From Sphingomonas sp. (GTDB lineage: Bacteria; Pseudomonadota; Alphaproteobacteria; Sphingomonadales; Sphingomonadaceae), in assembly GCF_017745215.1 (NCBI RefSeq), contig NZ_JAGHZV010000005.1:1-64000 (forward strand): DNA of 64,000 bases, in the 5' to 3' direction. Every line of letters starts with the position of its first letter. Positions within the stretch are counted from its first letter, which is position 1. The notes beneath the pieces are model-generated. The model saw only the letters and a list, made by a program, of their open reading frames with translations, was not told the DNA's origin and searched no databases. The position numbers and the translations under genes were made by a program. Shown here piece by piece: positions 16,478 through 24,610 of this stretch.

Positions 16478-16945
16478 CTACCGCCCGGCAAAGATCGCGT
16501 CCGCCTCGCTCCGCGTCGGCACCGATCGCAGCACGAAGCTCGAATTGATCGTCACCACCCCCGGCAGCCGCCCCAGCTTCTCGCGGTGCAGCCGCTCGTA
16601 GTCGTCGAGGTCGCGGCAGAGGATCTTGAGCCGGTAATCCTGCCCGCCCGAGACCAGCGCGCATTCCACCACCCCGTCGATCGCCGCCACCGCGCGCTCG
16701 AACTGGGCGAGGTCCTCCTCGACCTGCGTCCCCAGCGTGATGTCGACCAGCGCGGTCACCCGGAAGCCCAGCCGCCGGTGCCCCAGCCGCGCCGCATAGC
16801 CGAGCAAATGCCCCGACGCCTCGAGCGCCTGGATCCGCCGCGTGCACGCCGACTGCGACAGTCCCACCTGCTCGGCGATCTGGCTCACCGATGCCCGCGC
16901 GTCCGCTCCAAGCCGCTTGAGGATGGCCGCATCGATTCTGTCCAT
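16478..16945 (-). CDS. Lrp/AsnC family transcriptional regulator
   Basis: 155 aa from ATG at 16945. N-terminal helix-turn-helix (DRIDAAILKRLGADARAS then VSQIAEQVGLSQSACTRRIQAL) and a C-terminal RAM/effector domain (residues about 65-150). Divergent from alanine dehydrogenase with a 138-bp intergenic region, the common arrangement in which the Lrp-type protein activates ald in response to alanine. That role is inferred from context. Confidence 0.9.
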   Translation of the reverse strand: MDRIDAAILKRLGADARASVSQIAEQVGLSQSACTRRIQALEASGHLLGYAARLGHRRLGFRVTALVDITLGTQVEEDLAQFERAVAAIDGVVECALVSGGQDYRLKILCRDLDDYERLHREKLGRLPGVVTINSSFVLRSVPTRSEADAIFAGR

Positions 16946-17009
16946 TGCGCATGATTGACCGAATATAGGGATACCTCGCAAGGATTTCATGCATCAACCC
17001 ATCCAAGGC

Positions 17010-17031
17010 CGAATGATTTTGCAGAGATTCG
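17010..17031. promoter_or_regulatory. Candidate Lrp-type operator between lrp and ald
   Basis: Inverted repeat CGAAT-N12-ATTCG in the divergent lrp/ald region, AT-richer than its surroundings. Lrp-family sites are degenerate palindromes with an A/T-rich centre, which this fits. The ald ribosome-binding site AGGAGAGG lies further down, 5-7 nt before its ATG. Confidence 0.35.
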
Positions 17032-17083
17032 CACGGCCGCCTTGGGGTAACCATATGCGCATCCAGACCTTAGGAGAGGTTTC

Positions 17084-18187
17084 ATGCGCATCGGCGTTCC
17101 CAAGGAAATCAAGAACCACGAATATCGCGTGGGGCTCACCCCGGCTTCGGTCGCGGAGCTCGTCCACGCGGGTCACCAGGTGCTGGTCGAGACCAAGGCC
17201 GGCATGGGCATCGACTTCGACGACAGCGCCTACACCGCCGTCGGCGCGACGATCGCCCCCGATGCCGCTGCAGTGTTCGCCGGATCGGACATGATCGTGA
17301 AGGTCAAGGAGCCGCAGCCGCAGGAGATCGCGCTGCTCGAGCCGCGCCACACGCTCTTCACCTACCTCCACCTCGCCGCCGACAAGCCCCAGGCCGAGGG
17401 CCTGATGGCCTCGGGCGCGACCTGCATCGCCTATGAGACGGTGACCTCCAACTCGGGCGCCCTCCCCCTCCTCAAGCCGATGAGCGAAGTCGCGGGGCGG
17501 ATGTCGATCCAGGTCGCCTCGCACTATCTCGAGAAGGAACAGGGCGGCCGCGGCGAGCTGCTCGGCGGCGTGCCGGGCGTGGCGCCGGCGCGCGTCGCGA
17601 TCCTCGGCGGCGGCGTCGCGGGGATCAACGCGGCGCAGATCGCGGTCGGCCAGCGTGCCGACGTCACGATCTACGACATCAACAACGATCGCCTCGCCGA
17701 GCTCGACCTCCATTTCGGCAGCCAGATCAAGACGGCCTATGCGAGCAAGGCGGCGGTCGCCGAGGCGATCCAGCGCAGCCAGGTGGTGATCGGCGCGGTG
17801 CTGGTGCCGGGCGCCGCGGCGCCCAAGCTGGTGACCAGGGACCAGCTCAAGACGATGATGCGCGGCTCGGTGCTCGTCGACATCGCGATCGACCAGGGCG
17901 GCTGCTTCGAGACCTCGCGCGCCACCACGCACGACAATCCGGTCTATGAGATCGACGGCGTGATCCATTATTGCGTGGCGAACATGCCGGGCGCGGTCGC
18001 GCGCACCTCGGCCTTCGCGCTCAACAATGCGACGCTGCCCTTCGTGCTCAAGCTCGCCAACCAGGGCGCCGAAGCCGCGATGCGCGCGGACAGGCACCTG
18101 GCGATGGGGCTCAACGTCTCGGGCGGCAAGATCCGCCACGAAGCCGTGGCCGGCGCGCTGGACCTGCCGTTCGAGGCTTGGAGCTAA
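17084..18187 (+). CDS. ald: Alanine dehydrogenase
   Basis: NAD-dependent oxidative deamination of L-alanine to pyruvate and ammonium. 367 aa, typical length. MRIGVPKEIKNHEYRVGLTP is the family start, with the pyruvate-binding Arg15 and Lys75-type region (VKVKEPQPQE). The NAD-binding Rossmann loop ILGGGVAGINAAQ lies near residue 172 and MPGAVARTS near residue 303. Preceded by AGGAGAGG and divergent from an Lrp regulator, so expression is probably alanine-inducible. Confidence 0.95.
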   Translation: MRIGVPKEIKNHEYRVGLTPASVAELVHAGHQVLVETKAGMGIDFDDSAYTAVGATIAPDAAAVFAGSDMIVKVKEPQPQEIALLEPRHTLFTYLHLAADKPQAEGLMASGATCIAYETVTSNSGALPLLKPMSEVAGRMSIQVASHYLEKEQGGRGELLGGVPGVAPARVAILGGGVAGINAAQIAVGQRADVTIYDINNDRLAELDLHFGSQIKTAYASKAAVAEAIQRSQVVIGAVLVPGAAAPKLVTRDQLKTMMRGSVLVDIAIDQGGCFETSRATTHDNPVYEIDGVIHYCVANMPGAVARTSAFALNNATLPFVLKLANQGAEAAMRADRHLAMGLNVSGGKIRHEAVAGALDLPFEAWS

Positions 18188-18203
18188 CCCCCTCTCAAAA
18201 AAT

Positions 18204-18285
18204 CGTCATCCCGGCGAAAGCCGGGACCCAGGGCCGCAAGCGACGTCCTCCGAAACCCTGGGTCCCGGCTTTCGCCGGGATGACG
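18204..18285. repeat. Palindromic repeat in a convergent gap
   Basis: Full copy lying in the 102-bp gap between the 3' ends of ald and the ccm operon; it fills most of the gap and ends 4 nt from the last ccm stop codon. Confidence 0.93.
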
Positions 18286-18289
18286 GCTG

Positions 18290-18997
18290 TTATTGGCTAT
18301 TCCCCACCATCTCCGCCGAGCCATTCGCTTCAGCCTCCGGCGCCGGCTCGGCCGCCGGCATCGCCTGCCCGCTCGCCTGTGCGATGAACGCGTCGAGCTT
18401 CGCCAGTTGTTCCTCCAGCGCCGGCCGATAGCCCACCCCCACCGGCGTGAGCGCCACCGCCTTCGCCCATTCCGCCCGGGCCTCGGGATATTGCCCCATG
18501 CGGATCAGCGCGAGCCCCAGGAAATAATGCGGCCCCGGGTGGTTGGGCGCGATCGCGATCGCCCGGTCGAACGCCGCGCGCGCCGCGGGGGTGATCATCC
18601 CGCCGTCCTTCTCGGCCATGGTATAGCCGAGCCAGGTCCACAGCGAGAAGTCGCCCGGGACCTTGCGCACCGCGCCGAGCATCGCCTGCGCCGCATTCTC
18701 GGGCGATCCGGCGCGGACCATCGCGTCCGCTACCAGGAAATAGCTGTACGACTGGTTGAACCGCCCGAAGAGCTGCTCGCGCATCGCCAGCAGGTCGGGG
18801 TCGGGCTCATGGCCCTTGCTCTCCTCGCTCGCCGCCGGATGGCCCTCGATCGTCGGGCTGCCCTGCCAGACATAGCCCGTCGCGGCGAGCGTCACCGCGG
18901 TCGCCGGGATCATCCACATCCGCGCCGGAAAGCGCAGCAGCGCGAGCAGCACCGCCGCGGCGATCGCGATCGCGATCAGCATCAGCCAGCCGCTCAC
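18290..18997 (-). CDS. TPR-containing cytochrome c biogenesis protein (CcmI/CycH-like)
   Basis: 235 aa from a GTG that overlaps the ccmH stop (GTGA). Two N-terminal membrane helices (about residues 3-21 and 26-46) are followed by a periplasmic TPR region (FSLWTWLGYTMAEKDG and HPGPHYFLGLALIRMGQYPEA repeats, about 90-200). Such proteins present apocytochrome c to the heme ligation complex. Shorter than E. coli-type CcmH/CcmI fusions. Last gene of the operon. Confidence 0.85.
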   Translation of the reverse strand: MSGWLMLIAIAIAAAVLLALLRFPARMWMIPATAVTLAATGYVWQGSPTIEGHPAASEESKGHEPDPDLLAMREQLFGRFNQSYSYFLVADAMVRAGSPENAAQAMLGAVRKVPGDFSLWTWLGYTMAEKDGGMITPAARAAFDRAIAIAPNHPGPHYFLGLALIRMGQYPEARAEWAKAVALTPVGVGYRPALEEQLAKLDAFIAQASGQAMPAAEPAPEAEANGSAEMVGNSQ

Positions 18998-19506
18998 GGC
19001 TCCTCCCCCTGCTCCGCCGGATCGCCCTTGCCGAAGCTCCGCCGTGCGATCAGCAGCCCGGCGACGAGCAGCAGCAGCGGCGCGATCCACAGCGGCGCGG
19101 TCAGCCAGCTGAACGGCGGGTCATAGGTCACATAGTCGCCGTAGCGCTGGACGAGCCAGTCGCGGATATGCTCGGGCTGCTCGCCCGCGGCGATGCGCTG
19201 GCGCACCAGCGCGCGCATGTCGCCCGCCATTTCCGCGTCCGAGTCGGCGATCGACTGGCCCTGGCAGACGAGGCAGCGCAGCGTCTCCATCAGTGCCTTG
19301 GCCTCGGCCTCCTGCCTGGGGTCGGGCAGCTGGGTGTCGGCCAACCTCGCGGGCGGCAGGTTCGAATCGGCGAAAGCGGGCGCCATCGCCAGCAATAATG
19401 CCGTCATCCCGGCGAGAGCCGGGACCCAGGGCCACAAGCCGCTCGCTCGCTGCCCTGGGTCCCGGCTTTCGCCGGGATGACGGTTGACGAAGCGTGGAAA
19501 AGTCAC
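18994..19506 (-). CDS. ccmH: Cytochrome c-type biogenesis protein CcmH with repeat-derived signal peptide
   Basis: Periplasm-facing thioredoxin-like thiol reductant of apocytochrome c. The core LRCLVCQGQSIADSDAEMA contains the CxxC pair, and a C-terminal membrane helix (LWIAPLLLLVAGLLIA) follows. Start is GTG at 19506, overlapping the ccmG stop (GTGA) as at every junction in this operon, giving 170 aa. Odd: residues about 9-35 are encoded by a palindromic repeat that here supplies the basic n-region and part of the hydrophobic core of the signal sequence (WVPALAGM then TALLLAMAPAFA). An ATG inside the repeat at 19407 is an alternative start. Confidence 0.9.
   Translation of the reverse strand: MTFPRFVNRHPGESRDPGQRASGLWPWVPALAGMTALLLAMAPAFADSNLPPARLADTQLPDPRQEAEAKALMETLRCLVCQGQSIADSDAEMAGDMRALVRQRIAAGEQPEHIRDWLVQRYGDYVTYDPPFSWLTAPLWIAPLLLLVAGLLIARRSFGKGDPAEQGEEP
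19402..19482. repeat. Palindromic repeat inside ccmH signal sequence
   Basis: Arms 19402-19431 and 19453-19482 with a 21-nt linker, one nucleotide shorter than in the kinase copy. The shorter linker shifts the right arm into the hydrophobic WVPALAGMT frame. Confidence 0.93.
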
Positions 19507-20030
19507 TTCGCCTTCTCCAGCGCTTCGAGCAGCCTGGGCACGTCATCGGCGCGGATGTCGCCGATGTGCTGGTCGACGATCACCCCACGCGAATCGATCA
19601 CGAAGGTCTCGGGCACCCCCGACGAGCCCAGCGCCAGCTGCGCCATGCTCTGCTTGTCGTCGCCGATCCGCGTGTAGGGATCGCCGTTGTCGCGCAGGAA
19701 CAGCGCCATCGCTTGCGGAGTGTCGCGCACCGCGATCGCGTCGATCTCGACGCCTGCGCGCCTCAGCGCCATCAGCTGCGGCGCCTCGGCGATGCACGGC
19801 AGGCACCAGCTCGCGAAGACGTTGAGCAGCCGCGGCTTGCCCTTGCCGAAGTCGGTGCTCGCCACGCCCGGCCGGCCGGGCATCAGCCCGGGCAGCGCGA
19901 ACTGCGGCACCGGCCGGCCGATCATCGCCGAATGGATCGTCCGGTCGCCCGGCTTCAGCAGCCCGCTCGCGACCACGCCCCACACCACCAGGAACGCCGC
20001 CAGCGGCACCCAGATCAGCCAGCGCCTCAC
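19503..20030 (-). CDS. ccmG: Thiol:disulfide interchange protein CcmG/DsbE
   Basis: Membrane-anchored periplasmic thioredoxin that keeps apocytochrome c cysteines reduced for heme attachment. 175 aa from a GTG overlapping the ccmF stop. One N-terminal anchor (WLIWVPLAAFLVVWGVVA), then a TlpA/DsbE thioredoxin fold with active site FASWCLPCIAEAPQL and cis-proline region SSGVPETFVID. Preceded by ccmF and followed by ccmH, the standard order. Confidence 0.93.
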   Translation of the reverse strand: MRRWLIWVPLAAFLVVWGVVASGLLKPGDRTIHSAMIGRPVPQFALPGLMPGRPGVASTDFGKGKPRLLNVFASWCLPCIAEAPQLMALRRAGVEIDAIAVRDTPQAMALFLRDNGDPYTRIGDDKQSMAQLALGSSGVPETFVIDSRGVIVDQHIGDIRADDVPRLLEALEKAK

Positions 20031-22012
20031 GCTTCGTCCTCCGCTTCGGCGAGCCGCCCGGTCCGCACCTCGCGCCGCACGCGGCCCACCAATGCGATCA
20101 GCCCGCCCAGCGCGATCAGGAAGCCGCCCGCCCAGATCAGCGTCACGAACGGCTTCCACCACAGCCGCAGCTGCCAGCGCCCGTCGGGGTCGCCCTGGCC
20201 GAGCACGGTGTAGAGCTGCCCGTCCCATTCGGTGCTGATCGCCGATTCGGTCGTGGTCGTCGGCGGGTTCGAGAAATAGCGCTGCTGCGGCAGCAGCAGG
20301 AAGGGGGCGCCCTCGCCGCGCGTCACGCTCAGCCGCGCTTCCAGCGCCGACCAGTTCGGCCCGATCGCCGGATGCACGTCCTCGAGCCTGACCTGGAACG
20401 GCCCCACGCTCGTCGTCTCGCCGACACGCACCGCCGCGAGCCGCTCGAGCTTGAACGCGCTGTCCGAAGCCATGCCGGCGATGCTCACCGCCACGCCGAC
20501 ATGCGCGATCACCATCCCCCAGGTGTGGAGCGGCACCAGCCGGATGCGACGGCCGAACAGCGGCCGCACGCTCGCCACCGCCAGCCCGGCGGCGAAGGCC
20601 AGCCCGAGCACTTCGGCGATCGGCGCGCCGCCGCCCAGCACGATCGCCACCACGAACACCAGCCCCGCGGCGGCCACGGGGATCAGCAGCTTGGCGAGCA
20701 GCTCGTTCAGATTGTCGCGCCGCCACTTGAGCAGCGGCCCCGCCGCCGTCACCGCGACCAGCGCGAGCGTCACCGGCACGATCGCCTTGTTGAAGAAGGG
20801 CGGCCCGATCGAGAGCTGCACGCCGGCCGCTTGGGCCACCAGCGGATAGAGCGTCCCGATGAACACCACCCCCAGGATCACCGAGAGCAGCAGGTTGTTG
20901 ACCACCAGCGCGCCTTCGCGGCTCACCAGCCGGAACGTCGCCCCCTGCGCCACCGTCCCCACGCGCAACCCGAACAGCGCGAGCGCGCCGCCGATGTACA
21001 ACGTCAGCAGCCCCAGGATCACCGAGCCGCGCGCCGGGTCCACTGCAAAGGCATGGACGCTCACCAGGATACCCGAACGCACCAGGAAGGTCCCGATCAT
21101 CGACATCGAGAAGGCGAGCACCGCGAGCATCAGTGTCCAGGCGCGCAAGCCATCGCGCGTCGCCAGCACCGTCACCGAATGGAGCAGCGCCGTCGCCGCG
21201 AGCCAGGGCATCAGCGAAGCATTCTCCACCGGGTCCCAGAACCACCAGCCGCCCCAGCCGAGCTCGTAATAGGCCCAATAGCTGCCCGCGGTGATCCCGA
21301 TCGTCAGGAAGATCCAGGCCGCGAGCACCCAGGGCCGCATCGCCCGTGCGAACGCGGGTCCCACGTCGCGGACCAGCAGCGCCCCCACCGCGAAGCTGAA
21401 CGCCACCGAGAGCCCGACATAGCCGAGGTAGAGCGTCGGCGGATGGAAGGCGAGACCCGGGTCCTGGAGCAGCGGGTTGAGCCCCTGCCCGTCGGGCGGC
21501 GCGGGATCGAGCCGGCGGAAGGGGTTCATCCCGTCGCCGAAGATCCAGTGCGTGCCGGTCGCGTCCTGCACGAAGCGCGGGGTGAGCAGCAGGAAGGCGT
21601 AGAAGCCCAGCGCGATCGCCGCCTGCGCGCCCAAGGTCGCGGTCAGCGTGCGCGGGTCGAGCCGCTTCTCGAGCAGCGCCACGCCCGCGCCCGAGAGCCC
21701 GAGCACGGTGACCCAGAGGAGCATCGAGCCCTCATGGTTCCCCCAGGTCCCCGCGACCTTGTAGAGCAAGGGCTTCATCGAATGGCTGTTGGTCGCGACC
21801 AGCGCCACCGACATGTCGCTCTGGACGAACAGCAGCACCAGCAGGCCGAAGGAGAGCAGCACCATCGCGCCCTGCACCACCGCGATCTTGCGCGTCGCGA
21901 GCATCATCTCGGCCTCGCCGCCGCCGCGCGCGCCGCCCCACGCGAGCACGAGCTGGGTCAGCGCGAACATCGCCGCGAGCCACAGTGCTGCCAGCCCCCC
22001 CTCGGCGATCAT
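20027..22012 (-). CDS. ccmF: Heme lyase CcmF
   Basis: Inner-membrane holocytochrome c synthetase subunit that transfers heme from CcmE to apocytochrome. 661 aa with about 14-15 membrane helices. The tryptophan-rich WWD heme-handling domain is visible as GSYWAYYELGWGGWWFWDPVENASLMPW (spanning about residues 238-265), with conserved periplasmic His residues such as NHEGSMLLW. Overlaps ccmE and ccmG by 4 nt each. Confidence 0.95.
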   Translation of the reverse strand: MIAEGGLAALWLAAMFALTQLVLAWGGARGGGEAEMMLATRKIAVVQGAMVLLSFGLLVLLFVQSDMSVALVATNSHSMKPLLYKVAGTWGNHEGSMLLWVTVLGLSGAGVALLEKRLDPRTLTATLGAQAAIALGFYAFLLLTPRFVQDATGTHWIFGDGMNPFRRLDPAPPDGQGLNPLLQDPGLAFHPPTLYLGYVGLSVAFSFAVGALLVRDVGPAFARAMRPWVLAAWIFLTIGITAGSYWAYYELGWGGWWFWDPVENASLMPWLAATALLHSVTVLATRDGLRAWTLMLAVLAFSMSMIGTFLVRSGILVSVHAFAVDPARGSVILGLLTLYIGGALALFGLRVGTVAQGATFRLVSREGALVVNNLLLSVILGVVFIGTLYPLVAQAAGVQLSIGPPFFNKAIVPVTLALVAVTAAGPLLKWRRDNLNELLAKLLIPVAAAGLVFVVAIVLGGGAPIAEVLGLAFAAGLAVASVRPLFGRRIRLVPLHTWGMVIAHVGVAVSIAGMASDSAFKLERLAAVRVGETTSVGPFQVRLEDVHPAIGPNWSALEARLSVTRGEGAPFLLLPQQRYFSNPPTTTTESAISTEWDGQLYTVLGQGDPDGRWQLRLWWKPFVTLIWAGGFLIALGGLIALVGRVRREVRTGRLAEAEDEA

Positions 22013-22446
22013 CGTTCCAGCGACTCGCTCTTGTGCATCTTCCCCGCCACCTGCGGCGGCATGTAGCGCTCGTCATGCTTGGCGAGGAGGTTGTCGGCGA
22101 TGAAGCTGCCGTCCGCGTTGAACTTGCCCTCGGCGACCACGCCCGAGCCTTCGCGGAACAGGTCGGGGGTCACGCCGCGGAAGGCGACGGGCACGCTCAC
22201 CTGGTTGTCGGTCACCTTGAAGCGGATCGAGACGCCGTCGGCCTCGCGCACCAGCGAGCCCTTCTGCACCATCCCGCCCAGCCGCACCGCGCGGCCGACC
22301 GGCACGTCCTTCTTCCCCACGACGTCGCCCGGCGTGTAGAAGAACGCCGCCTGATCCTTGAGCCCCGACAGCGCGAGCAGCCCCGCGGCGACGATCGCGG
22401 CCACGGCGAGCAGGCCGAGCCCCAGGCGCTGGTGCTTGGGCTTCAT
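22009..22446 (-). CDS. ccmE: Cytochrome c maturation heme chaperone CcmE
   Basis: Periplasmic heme chaperone, 145 aa, anchored by one N-terminal helix (LGLLAVAAIVAAGLLAL). The OB-fold core includes VRLGGMVQKGSL and the covalent heme-binding histidine within LAKHDERYMPP (His about residue 124). The start ATG at 22446 overlaps the ccmD stop. Confidence 0.95.
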   Translation of the reverse strand: MKPKHQRLGLGLLAVAAIVAAGLLALSGLKDQAAFFYTPGDVVGKKDVPVGRAVRLGGMVQKGSLVREADGVSIRFKVTDNQVSVPVAFRGVTPDLFREGSGVVAEGKFNADGSFIADNLLAKHDERYMPPQVAGKMHKSESLER

Positions 22447-22574
22447 TCGCGGCGCCCGAGCGCGTCCGCTGCGGCTTCGGCCTTGCGCATCGCCAGCCAG
22501 CTGACGAGCGCCACGCCCACCGATCCGAGGATCACCACGGCATAGGCCGCGCTCACGAACGCCCATTGGTTCAT
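22443..22574 (-). CDS. ccmD: Heme exporter protein CcmD
   Basis: 43-aa single-pass membrane protein (helix about residues 7-28) with a charged C-terminus (RKAEAAADALGRRE). CcmD stabilises the CcmC-CcmE heme complex. It was identified by position between ccmC and ccmE and by its size and topology; both ends overlap neighbours by 4 nt. Confidence 0.9.
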   Translation of the reverse strand: MNQWAFVSAAYAVVILGSVGVALVSWLAMRKAEAAADALGRRE

Positions 22575-23332
22575 TGCGCCGCCATCCGCTTCATCCGCGC
22601 CTCGACCTTGGCCGCGGCAAGCATCGCGCGCATCCGCATCAGCACCAGCCCCGCGAAGAACAGCGTGAACCCCGGCACGGTCAGCGCCAGCGGCCACAGC
22701 ATCGATCGGTCGATCGTCGACGAGGTCAGCCCGATGCTCTGCCCCTGGTGGAGCGTGTTCCACCAGACCACCGAGAAATGGATGATCGGCAGCAGCACGC
22801 TGCCTGCCACCCCAAACAGCGCGGGCACCCGCCCGTCGCCGCCGCGCTCGGCATCGGCGCGCGAGAGCGCGATGTACGCGAGGTAGACGAAGAACAGCAG
22901 CAGCATCGAGGTGAGCCGCCCGTCCCATTCCCACCAGGTCCCCCAGGTCGGGCGGCCCCAGATCGATCCGGTCGCGAGGCACAGCGCCGCGAACAGCGCC
23001 CCCGGCACCGCGCACGCCCGCGCCGCGAGGCTCGCGAGCGGGTGGCGCCAGATCAGGTAGCAGAGGCTCGAGATCGCGAGACCCGACCACCCGCCCATCC
23101 CCAGCCAGGCCGAGGGAACGTGGATGTAGAGGATGCGCACCGTCTCGCCCTGGAGATAGTCGGGCGGCGTGAGCATCAGCCCCGAGACGCCGCCCGCCAC
23201 CGACAGCGCAACGCCCGCCCAGAAGAGCAAGGGCGTCAGCGGCCGCGCGATCTTGAGGAAGCGCGCCGGATTGGCGAAGGCGTGAAGCGCAGGCACGCGG
23301 CGGGGATAGCGGGCTTCGACAGCGGAATCCAT
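22571..23332 (-). CDS. ccmC: Heme ABC transporter permease / heme lyase CcmC
   Basis: Six-helix inner-membrane protein that loads heme onto CcmE. 253 aa from ATG 23332; a GTG at 23296 would give 241 aa. The WWD motif is seen as PTWGTWWEWDGRLTS (about residues 126-140), flanked by the conserved heme-ligand histidines (ILYIHVPSAW and VWWNTLHQG). First gene of the ccmCDEFGH-TPR operon. ccmA and ccmB are not in this window and must lie elsewhere if the system is complete. Confidence 0.95.
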   Translation of the reverse strand: MDSAVEARYPRRVPALHAFANPARFLKIARPLTPLLFWAGVALSVAGGVSGLMLTPPDYLQGETVRILYIHVPSAWLGMGGWSGLAISSLCYLIWRHPLASLAARACAVPGALFAALCLATGSIWGRPTWGTWWEWDGRLTSMLLLFFVYLAYIALSRADAERGGDGRVPALFGVAGSVLLPIIHFSVVWWNTLHQGQSIGLTSSTIDRSMLWPLALTVPGFTLFFAGLVLMRMRAMLAAAKVEARMKRMAAQ

Positions 23333-23387
23333 GGCCCGATCGCGTCCGACATGGCATGAACGCGCGGGGACCTTCGGGGGGAACGAC

Positions 23388-24419
23388 ATGCTGCGCGTGC
23401 TGGCCTGGCTCTATTGCATCCTTGGCGGGCTCGGGCTCGCCGGCGGCGGGATGCTGGTCGCCTGGCTCGCCGCCGATCCGTCCTCGGGCGACGCGACGGC
23501 GATCGTCACCTGGCTGTTCCTGATCGTCGCGGTGCCGCTGTTGCTCCCCGCCTTCCTCGGCGGGCTGGGCGTGCTGCTCGGGCAAAGCTGGGGCCGCGTC
23601 TTCTTCGCGATCGCGTCGCTGATCCTGCTGTTCGCGATTCCGATCGGCACCGCGATCGGCGTGGTGGCGCTGATCGCCCTGACGCGCGAGCGCCGCGAGG
23701 CCGGCGAGGCCTCGGGGTTGCCGCCGCTGCCGAGCCTGAGCGGCCCGGTCGGCATCGTGCTGGCGATGCTCGCAGTCGGCTCAGGATTCGTCGTCGCGAT
23801 TCAGGCCGGCTTCTTCTGGCACGGCGAGTCCGCCCCGCTCGAGATCTCCCGCATCTTCCCCGCCGCCGCGGTGATCATCGCCCTCGCGACGGTCTGGCTG
23901 CTCTATGCGCTGTTCACCGGCACCGCCGCCGCCGCAACACGCGGGCGCGTCCGCCGCCGCAACATCAGCCAGGCCCAGCGCGAATACGAGGCCTTCAAGA
24001 CCGGCCAGGCCGCCTTGCTCCAGCGGCTCGACGCCGACTTCGACCTCGTCACCTATGCCGATCGCATCCGCGCCGGCGAGAGCTGGAACGAGGACCAGAT
24101 CGCCTATGACCGCGATCGCAAGGCCACCACTTGTTGCGAGCATCTCCGCGACGTCGAAGCGGCGATCCGCGGCGAAGGCGTGCCGGTGAAGCTCCAGCTC
24201 CCCGGCATCGTCCACGCCAATTGCACGGTCGACGAGCCGGTGCTTCGCGCCCGCTTCACGCTCGACCCGCCCGCCTGGTACGGCAACCTCCCGCACTGGG
24301 ACCGCTCCGCCGAGGACCCGCCCGCCGCCGCGTTCAAGTGCAGCGAGCACCGCTCGACGATCTTCGTGGTCGAGGCGAGCCAGGCCAGGCCGGGGACGCG
24401 AGTGTTTCCCGCCAGGTGA
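23388..24419 (+). CDS. Hypothetical multi-pass membrane protein
   Basis: 343 aa from ATG 23388, with GGGGGG 5-10 nt upstream. The first half holds about five membrane helices (residues about 5-27, 37-60, 63-90, 105-128 and 143-165). The C-terminal soluble half (about 180-343) has paired cysteines (TTCCEHL, then HANCTVDEP and FKCSEHR). I recognise no family. Divergent from the ccm operon with a 55-bp gap. Confidence 0.7.
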   Translation: MLRVLAWLYCILGGLGLAGGGMLVAWLAADPSSGDATAIVTWLFLIVAVPLLLPAFLGGLGVLLGQSWGRVFFAIASLILLFAIPIGTAIGVVALIALTRERREAGEASGLPPLPSLSGPVGIVLAMLAVGSGFVVAIQAGFFWHGESAPLEISRIFPAAAVIIALATVWLLYALFTGTAAAATRGRVRRRNISQAQREYEAFKTGQAALLQRLDADFDLVTYADRIRAGESWNEDQIAYDRDRKATTCCEHLRDVEAAIRGEGVPVKLQLPGIVHANCTVDEPVLRARFTLDPPAWYGNLPHWDRSAEDPPAAAFKCSEHRSTIFVVEASQARPGTRVFPAR

Positions 24420-24576
24420 GCCGGGCTCCCTGCCCTGGTTGCAATGTTGGAATCAGACTGCAAGCCTTGGCTGCGCTCTTTCACATCGTCGATCCAGCCG
24501 AGCCCGATTTGATCGATCCGGACGATCAAGGTTTTCCGCAATGACTGGTGTCAACCGTGTCAACCGATATCGATTC

Positions 24577-24610
24577 TCTCGATCAATCCTGGACTGTTTT
24601 CTCGATCAAT
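24577..24610. repeat. Short direct repeat TCTCGATCAAT
   Basis: Two exact 11-nt copies at 24577-24587 and 24600-24610, the second overlapping the stop codon of the sigma factor gene. The surrounding 186-bp gap (24420-24605) is AT-richer than average and holds no gene I can support. Confidence 0.5.

Noticed and set aside
18204..18285. Possible IS remnant or attachment site at the palindromic repeats
   Set aside because: No transposase, no target-site duplication and no tRNA 3' duplication were seen; the copies behave as a dispersed palindromic family.
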